A DNA stretch of 64,000 nucleotides from Kitasatospora sp. NBC_00458 (GTDB taxonomy: Bacteria > Actinomycetota > Actinomycetes > Streptomycetales > Streptomycetaceae): assembly GCF_036013975.1 (NCBI RefSeq), contig NZ_CP107904.1:124001-188000 (forward strand), given 5' to 3'. Below the pieces are notes generated by a model that made no database searches, was not told the origin of the DNA, and worked only from the letters and a program-made list of their open reading frames with translations. This document shows positions 59,272-64,000 of this stretch, in pieces; the stretch's first letter is position 1, and each line of letters begins with the position of its first letter. The position numbers and the translations under genes are program-made.

Positions 59272-60134
59272 TGCCCGAAGCCACAACAGCCCCTGCTCCG
59301 TTGCTGCTCGTCGACGGATTCAACCTTCTGTGGGCCGGCACCTTCGGCTTCCCCGCGCCGATCTTCTCCCGCGACAAGACCCGCGAGTTGACCGGGCTGT
59401 TCGCGTTCTTCGCCCTGCTGCGCGCGGCGATCCGTGACGACGTCGACGTCGCGGAGCCCGAGGTCCTGGTCGTCTTCGACGGCGAGCACGGCTCCGCCGA
59501 GCGCGCGGCCACCGACCAGGAGTACAAGGCGAACCGGGAGGCGACGCCCGAGGCGCTCAAGCCGCTGCAGTTCCTCGCCCCGGTCAAGGAGGGGCTGGAC
59601 GCGCACGGGATCCGGTGGATCGAGGTGGACGATGCCGAAGCCGACGACGTCATCGCCACCCTCGCCACCCGGGCCGCTGCCTCGCGTCCCGTACTGATCA
59701 TGTCGCGGGACATGGACTACTACCAGCTCCTCGACAGGCACGTGCGCGTCCTCAACCGATCCCGGAAGTCCTCCCAGCGGATCATCACCGCCACCGAGGT
59801 CGTCGCCCGGTTCGGCGTCACTCCCGCCCAGTGGCCGGCCTTTCGCGCCTTGACCGGCGACAAGTCCGACAACATCCCCGGCGTGCGGGGCATCGGACCG
59901 AAGGTCGCCGCCACCCTGCTGCGCGACGGCATGCAGCTGCGCGACCTGCCCGGGTCCGGGCGACTGACCGGCGCCAAGGGCGCGGCGATCACCACCGCCT
60001 GGGCCGACGTGCTCCGTTGGGAGGCGATGATCACGGTGCGCCGCGATATGGCCGTGCCCGTCGCCCTCAGCGGCCTGGCGAGCCCCCAGCTGCCGAAGCC
60101 CGCCGATGTCGTCGAGAAGTTGGGGCTGTGGTGA
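59268..60134 (+). CDS. 5'-3' exonuclease / FEN-like nuclease (Pol I N-terminal domain type)
   Basis: About 288 residues. Metal-binding acids in LLLVDGFNLLWA, VVFDGEHGSAER, VDDAEADDVIATLA and SRDMDYYQLLD; the helix-3-turn-helix is GDKSDNIPGVRGIGPKVAATLLRDG. It is a complete stand-alone nuclease, as in phage T5 FEN, not fused to a polymerase. GTG 59268 overlaps the previous stop. A DNA nuclease inside a nucleoside-type operon is unexpected. Confidence 0.9.
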   Translation: MMPEATTAPAPLLLVDGFNLLWAGTFGFPAPIFSRDKTRELTGLFAFFALLRAAIRDDVDVAEPEVLVVFDGEHGSAERAATDQEYKANREATPEALKPLQFLAPVKEGLDAHGIRWIEVDDAEADDVIATLATRAAASRPVLIMSRDMDYYQLLDRHVRVLNRSRKSSQRIITATEVVARFGVTPAQWPAFRALTGDKSDNIPGVRGIGPKVAATLLRDGMQLRDLPGSGRLTGAKGAAITTAWADVLRWEAMITVRRDMAVPVALSGLASPQLPKPADVVEKLGLW

Positions 60135-60748
60135 CGGGTTCGGTGCCGGGCTCGGTCCTGGCCGTCTTCGCACACCCCGACGACGCCGAACTGTGGGCCG
60201 GCGCCACCCTCGCGCTCCACGCCAGGTACTCCCCCGTCACCATCGCCGTCCCACACCGCGACGACACCCGCGACGCCGAGGCCCGCAGGGGCGCCGCAGT
60301 CCTCGGCGCTGCCCTGTATCAGCTCCCCCAGCTCGATCACGTCCTGCTGCAGCAACTGCTGCTGGAGACACGCCCCGAGATCGTCATCACCCACCCGCTC
60401 AACGACGTCCACCCCGAACACCGGGCCATCGCCACCACCGTGCTCGCGGCCGTCCCCGAGCCCCGGATCACCACCGGCCGACCGAACCGCCTCTACAGCT
60501 GTGACACCTACAACTCGCTCACCCTCGACGGACCGGTGCGCGCCGACGTGATCGTGGATGCCACGGCGACCTTCGACACCAAGATGGCCGCCCTGCGCGA
60601 GCACGCGAGCCAGCCGATCGAGCAGCACTTCGGTCCCATGGCCGAGACCCTCGGCCGGCTCTGGGGCGCCCGGATCGGTGCCCGGTACGCGGAGGCGTTC
60701 ACCGCCGTCCCGATCCTCGGCTGCCTACCCGGCGCCGCCCACCTCTGA
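60131..60748 (+). CDS. PIG-L-family N-deacetylase
   Basis: About 205 residues. VLAVFAHPDDAELWAGATLAL (AHPDD zinc motif) and ITHPLNDVHPEHRAIATTVL (HPxxDxHPEHR with the third ligand His). Relatives remove the acetyl group from N-acetylglucosaminyl compounds (MshB, BtrD, PIG-L). Fits the two glycosyltransferases by yielding a free amino sugar. Starts GTG in the exonuclease stop. Confidence 0.9.
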   Translation: MTGSVPGSVLAVFAHPDDAELWAGATLALHARYSPVTIAVPHRDDTRDAEARRGAAVLGAALYQLPQLDHVLLQQLLLETRPEIVITHPLNDVHPEHRAIATTVLAAVPEPRITTGRPNRLYSCDTYNSLTLDGPVRADVIVDATATFDTKMAALREHASQPIEQHFGPMAETLGRLWGARIGARYAEAFTAVPILGCLPGAAHL

Positions 60749-60800
60749 ATCGCCGCACCTCGCGGCCCACCCACCGTCAACTCACCCCCAAGGGATGACC

Positions 60801-61397
60801 ATGACGTCCATACCCATGCACGCCCAGCGCCGCCGGCCCGTCGACCGCCCCCGCGTCGAAGAGCTGACCCACCAACTGCTGCTCGCCCTCGGCGAAGACC
60901 CCCACCGCGACGGCCTCAAGGACACGCCCCGCCGGTTCGCCGACTGGTGGGGCGAGTTCCTCGACCACGATCCCGGCAGGCTCACCACCACCTTCGCCCA
61001 GGAAGGCCAGTACGGCGACTTCGTCCTGCTGAGCGGCATCGAGGCGTGGAGCGTCTGCGAGCACCACCTGCTCCCCTTCCGCCTCGACGTGTCCATCGCC
61101 TACGTACCGGACACCGTCGTGCTCGGCCTGTCCAAGCTGGTCCGACACCTGGAGGCCCGCACCCACGCCCTCCAACTCCAGGAACGCATCACCCGCGACG
61201 TCGCCCACGGCCTCGCCAAAGCGGTCGGATCCGACGACATCGCCGTCTTCACCGTCGGTGAGCACCTGTGCATGAGCATGCGCGGCGTCAAGGCCACCGC
61301 GGTCCGCACCACCACCATGTGTCGGCTCGGCCGCACCGAGAGCGATCCCGACCTGGCCGCCCGGATCGAACGCCTCGCGCTGCCCGTTCGCGCATAG
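60801..61397 (+). CDS. folE: GTP cyclohydrolase I (FolE)
   Basis: About 198 residues. VEELTHQLLLALGEDPHRDGLKDTPRRFA, the zinc/catalytic set CEHHLLPF, and GEHLCMSMRGVKA. Converts GTP to dihydroneopterin triphosphate, first step to preQ0 via QueD. ATG 60801 has AAGGGA six bases before; ATG 60795 is the alternative. It is separated from the deacetylase gene by 52 bp, the only clear gap in the operon. It may be a second FolE copy dedicated to this pathway, the housekeeping folate copy lying elsewhere (inference). Confidence 0.94.
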   Translation: MTSIPMHAQRRRPVDRPRVEELTHQLLLALGEDPHRDGLKDTPRRFADWWGEFLDHDPGRLTTTFAQEGQYGDFVLLSGIEAWSVCEHHLLPFRLDVSIAYVPDTVVLGLSKLVRHLEARTHALQLQERITRDVAHGLAKAVGSDDIAVFTVGEHLCMSMRGVKATAVRTTTMCRLGRTESDPDLAARIERLALPVRA

Positions 61398-61469
61398 CCG
61401 CCTCGGTCGGATCAGGCGAGGTCTTACGCGGCCAGCCCTCGCCTGGCGCGGACTCCGTTCCCGGGTGGC

Positions 61470-61783
61470 CCCGGACGTTCACCTGGCTCGCGGTCGGCAT
61501 CGGCATGGCCAGCCCCAACGCCGAAGCGGCCGCCAACAGTGCCCAGCTGCTGATCCTCCTCCCACTCATCTCCAGCGCCTTCATCCCAGCCGACACGATG
61601 CCGGGCTGGTTCCAGCCGATCGCCGAGTACCAGCCGTTCACCCCGGCGATCGAAACCCTGCGCGGACTGCAGCTCGGCACCGGGACCGGCAACAGCGGAT
61701 GGATCGCGATCGCCTGGTGCGTCACCCTCACCACGCTCGGATACCACTGGTCGACGGCACAGTTCGACCACGACCCGAAATGA
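61470..61783 (+). pseudogene. C-terminal fragment of an ABC-2 drug-type permease
   Basis: In-frame text FTWLAVGIGMASPNAEAAAN, LLILLPLISSAFIPADTMPGWFQPIAEYQPFTPAIETLRGLQLG resembles the last third of DrrB-like permeases (SSAFVPxxTMPGWLQxFAExxPxT). No N-terminus or ATPase is nearby. Directly follows folE. Confidence 0.75.
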
Positions 61784-61968
61784 GCGCCGGGGCTGCCGCC
61801 CCGCAGCCCCGCATCGCTCCAAGGCGGCGCACCCCGACACCGCATCGGCGTGCGCCGCCCTCGGCGTGCTCGACCTGCCGGCCCTGCCGACTACCCGGAC
61901 CACACTGTCGCCGCGCTACGGCAAGACGCCATGAGGTCCAGACCAATTGACTGATCGGCTGCCAGGAA

Positions 61969-61987
61969 GTCAGCAAGAGGTCAGCAT
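61969..61987 (+). repeat. GTCAGCAAGAGGTCAGCAT repeat, right copy 1
   Basis: Differs by one base from the 19-mer at 47089 and 62540. Lies in the gene-poor right end of the island. Confidence 0.65.
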
Positions 61988-62011
61988 CGATCCGACCAAG
62001 CCCTGTTAAAC

Positions 62012-62241
62012 CCAGCCAGGGGCACAACCCGAACGGCTCGGTCCTCGCCCATCCCCACACCCGCCGTCACCTCGCCCCCGGCCGAGCCGAGGACCTCAAA
62101 CGGGCTCTCGCCACCTGTGCACTGGACTCCGCCACCCTGCCCGCAGCCGTTCGCGACCGACTGGAGGACGCGCTCGCCGTCGCTGCAACGGTGCTCAAAG
62201 AGTCCCGCCCGCCCTGGGCCCGCAAGGAGCCGAACCGCTGA
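62012..62241 (+). pseudogene. Unidentified ORF remnant at island right end
   Basis: Open frame with GHNPNGSVLAHPHTRRHLAP, AEDLKRALATCALDSATLPAAV and LEDALAVAATVLKESRPPWARK, ending at 62241. It reads as protein-like (helical, amphipathic) but no start codon with a site was found. Not identified. The remaining DNA between 61784 and 62742 shows no other gene. Confidence 0.35.
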
Positions 62242-62539
62242 ACGCCTCTCCGGTTCGGCGAATACTGACGTTGAGGAGCGACTCGGTCGGCGGCCGAGTT
62301 TCCTTCACCAGCCGCCGAGAGCCGGGTCCGGGCATCGACACTCAGCAGCTCCGCGGGCCAACCCTCGAATATCGCCGCTCTGGACACCTGCACCCACCGA
62401 CCGACGACTGGAGCCGAGGTCCGCCCGCCAGAATCTCGCGCGGGCCAGCGGAGGCGGCAGAGGGGTCAACCGCCGCCCTCAAGGGTGCGTGAGCGGCTGT
62501 CGCTTCATGCCGATCACACCTGACTTCTCGTCAGCTCAG

Positions 62540-62558
62540 GTCAGCAAAAGGTCAGCAT
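62540..62558 (+). repeat. GTCAGCAAAAGGTCAGCAT repeat, right copy 2
   Basis: Exact match to the left copy at 47089-47107, with another GTCAGC starting 10 bp upstream, so three GTCAGC units are in phase here. Confidence 0.65.
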
Positions 62559-62723
62559 CTATCCGAGTACACCCTCGCGAATACGCGGATACCTGAGCTC
62601 ACCCCGGCCCCGGAGGAGCCGCGGCCGCCCGGCGGGCAAGTTCGACCGCCCTGCTGCGCCCAGGGCAGCACAGCAAAACGACCTCTTCACTTTCCCCCCA
62701 TTCGTCCCGGTATCATCCCTTTA

Positions 62724-62735
62724 CCGGATGCTTGA
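62724..62735. repeat. Inverted repeat partner of 47076-47087
   Basis: CCGGATGCTTGA, eight bases inside the right 107-bp repeat. Confidence 0.45.
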
Positions 62736-62742
62736 CGTGCCC

Positions 62743-62849
62743 CTGCGTGCGCGGTCAGGACGGCAGGGTGATGGACTGGGCGTGGTGGAAGACGTTCTTG
62801 TCGTCCCAGAGCTTCTTGGCCTTCTGCAGGCGGCTGTAGTTCTGCTTGT
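62743..62849 (-). repeat. Right 107-bp direct repeat: 3' end of the intact BBE-like gene (att-like)
   Basis: It includes 12 bp downstream of the stop and the last 30 codons. Its four differences from the left copy change one residue near the end (Ile/Val) and one further up (Ser/Ala). The island would have supplied one of the two gene ends. Confidence 0.85.
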
Positions 62850-64000
62850 AGTAGAGGCGCTGGTAGGCGGGCCGGTCGTCGCCGGCCACTCCCAGGTCGA
62901 CGTCGGGGTAGTTGACGTAGGCGCCGTCGGTGTCGGTGCCCACCTCGGGGATGCCTCCGGTCGCCTGGTAGGTCTCCTGGTACAGGCCGCGGAGGTACTC
63001 CAGGTGACCGGCGTCCTGGGCCGGGTCGGTCCAGTAGGTCTGGTACTGGAGCTTCATGACCGAGTCGCGCTGGGGCACGGCGGTCTCGGTGGGCCCGCGG
63101 TCGTTCACCTCGCAGCCGTAGGAGTCGATCTGCACCAGGGTCTGCGTGAGGTCGATCCCGTGGACGTCCTTGGTCAGCCACTTCCAGTAGGTCTCGATCT
63201 GGGCCGGGCGGAAGGGCCGCCGGTGATAGGCGGACTTGTACTTTCCCCGCTGGTTGGCCCCGGAGCCGTTGACCGTCATGGTCGCCTGGAGCCAGGGCAT
63301 CTGGCGCCGCTTGTCGGGGTAGGGCAGGTAGAGCCCTCCGGCACTCCAGGTCTGGACGGTCGACCTGGTCCTCATCCCGGCCTCGACCCGGGCGAGGAAT
63401 GCGTCCAACGGCGCCGGATCGTCCTCGTCCCACTGGCTGAACAGGACGATGTTCCCGTTCGTGTGGTGGGTGAGGTGGAGGATGGTGAACAGTCCTCGGT
63501 AGACCGACTCCTGCCGGCCGCTGTGCTCGGCGAGGAAGGCGCCGAAGTTCTCCAGCAGGATCCGGAAGTCCTCGGGGCGCTTGAGCAGTTCGGCCCACGG
63601 CCAGGCGACGCTGCTCAGCCAGACCCGCGGCGGCGGCTTCGGCAGGGCGTGGGCGAAGTGGTAGCGCAGGACGACGCCGAAGTTCCCGCCGCCGCCCCCG
63701 GTGTGCGCCCAGAACAGCTCGCGTTCCGGCGAGCCCTCCCGGTCCGCCCGGTGGGCCCTCGTCACCTCGACGCGGCCGCCCCGCACGGTGACCACGTCGA
63801 CCTGGACCAGGTGGTCGACCGTCAGCCCGTGGCGCCGGGAGAGCAGCCCGTACCCGCCGCCGCAGATGTGGCCGCCGGCTCCCACCGAGTAGCAGGAGCC
63901 CGCCGGGATCGTGACGTCGTGCGCGCGGAACAGGGTGGTGTAGACGTCCCAGTTGGTGGCGCCCCCTTCGACGCAGTAGGTGGCCGCCCCGAACTTGTCG
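62755..64000 (-). CDS. Berberine-bridge-enzyme-like FAD-linked oxidase (partial, runs off window)
   Basis: C-terminal 414 codons or so. FAD-binding PCMH region: CVEGGATNWDVYTTLF, GSCYSVGAGGHICGGGYGLLSRRHGLTVDHLVQVDVV. Substrate domain: TGGGGGNFGVVLRYHF and VNYPDVDLG. The BBE domain at the end, AYQRLYYKQNYSRLQKAKKLWD and NVFHHAQS, is typical. The protein oxidises sugars or secondary metabolites with covalently bound FAD. The N-terminus, probably with a Tat signal, lies outside. Its 3' end is the insertion point of the island. Confidence 0.88.
   Translation of the reverse strand, partial: DKFGAATYCVEGGATNWDVYTTLFRAHDVTIPAGSCYSVGAGGHICGGGYGLLSRRHGLTVDHLVQVDVVTVRGGRVEVTRAHRADREGSPERELFWAHTGGGGGNFGVVLRYHFAHALPKPPPRVWLSSVAWPWAELLKRPEDFRILLENFGAFLAEHSGRQESVYRGLFTILHLTHHTNGNIVLFSQWDEDDPAPLDAFLARVEAGMRTRSTVQTWSAGGLYLPYPDKRRQMPWLQATMTVNGSGANQRGKYKSAYHRRPFRPAQIETYWKWLTKDVHGIDLTQTLVQIDSYGCEVNDRGPTETAVPQRDSVMKLQYQTYWTDPAQDAGHLEYLRGLYQETYQATGGIPEVGTDTDGAYVNYPDVDLGVAGDDRPAYQRLYYKQNYSRLQKAKKLWDDKNVFHHAQSITLPS

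Larger units (their letters stand above)
47036..62742. mobile_element. Putative integrated genomic island (about 15.7 kb) carrying a preQ0 operon
   Basis: The boundaries are the 107-bp direct repeat, inferred to be attL and attR in the 3' end of the BBE-like gene. Inside each end are copies of GTCAGCAAAAGGTCAGCAT (one at the left, two at the right) and a 12-bp inverted repeat TCAAGCATCCGG (47076-47087 against 62724-62735). A truncated integrase lies at the left end. Cargo: S9 peptidase, XRE-TPR regulator, two small ORFs, the 13-gene preQ0/RT/glycosyltransferase operon, and remnants. With the integrase broken the element is probably no longer self-mobile. Confidence 0.7.

Noticed and set aside
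1..64000. tRNA, rRNA or riboswitch genes
   Set aside because: I saw no convincing cloverleaf, rRNA segment or riboswitch core by eye; a covariance-model scan (Infernal/tRNAscan) would settle this. In particular the island does not appear to use a tRNA as its attachment site.

Overview
The window is about 72% GC DNA with dense operons, GTG and TTG starts and many stop-start overlaps (ATGA/GTGA). Gene content (DasR-type chitin control, EfeUOB, DevS/DevR-like redox pairs, Acg nitroreductase, short secreted carbohydrate-binding proteins) points to a member of the Streptomycetaceae (Streptomyces or Kitasatospora). All family assignments were made by reading motifs; no database search was run.

Region 1 (1-6.3 kb): a stand-alone YcaO enzyme with a 44-residue peptide gene just upstream (possible RiPP pair), an AraC regulator, an S41 peptidase divergent from an ArsR-like repressor with a clear operator, and an ABC-2 exporter pair. 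Region 2 (6.4-17 kb): a 1,567-residue secreted protein that fuses a CdtB-like nuclease, a dead SGNH domain, FG-GAP repeats, a GH18 chitinase and a chitin-binding module; then a two-component system facing a DedA-PAP2-PAP2 operon, and a BlaI/M56 pair. Region 3 (17-29 kb) is iron-centred: a peptide/nickel-type ABC importer behind a perfect iron box, a MATE exporter, efeO-efeB-efeU, and the wreck of a catechol-siderophore aryl-AMP ligase. Region 4 (28.6-31.6 kb) has an NADAR gene, IS and DUF5131 debris, and a chitin-binding protein that looks like a GH18 chitinase with its catalytic domain deleted, under a DasR-like site.

Region 5 (31.7-46.8 kb) resembles an actinobacterial hypoxia/dormancy (DosR-type) regulon: two DevS-like GAF kinases, two DevR-like regulators, PPOX proteins, a nitroreductase, flavodoxin, DoxX, SHOCT and UspA proteins. 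Palindromes of the form GGGCCG-N2-CGGCCC sit upstream of several of these genes. Remnants of adhE, pflB and a zinc alcohol dehydrogenase show that the fermentative part of the regulon has decayed.

Region 6 (about 47.0-62.7 kb) looks like a genomic island. It is bracketed by a 107-bp direct repeat (4 mismatches) that is the 3' end of a berberine-bridge-like oxidoreductase gene (intact copy at the right edge, orphan copy at 46.9 kb). Repeats of GTCAGCAAAAGGTCAGCAT lie at both ends and a truncated integrase lies at the left. Its core is one 13-gene run (51.8-61.4 kb), nearly all overlapping: queC, queD, queE, a reverse-transcriptase-like protein with degenerate catalytic motifs, a small FGE/SUMF1-fold protein, a DUF6884-like protein, a GT2 glycosyltransferase, a radical SAM enzyme, a phosphoribosyltransferase, a GT4 glycosyltransferase, a 5'-3' exonuclease, a PIG-L deacetylase and folE. 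The four preQ0 enzymes are complete (GTP to 7-cyano-7-deazaguanine). No TGT/DpdA gene is present, so a preQ0-derived glycosylated nucleoside, or an unknown nucleic-acid modification or defence function, are the main hypotheses. This is the best candidate for an undescribed system here.
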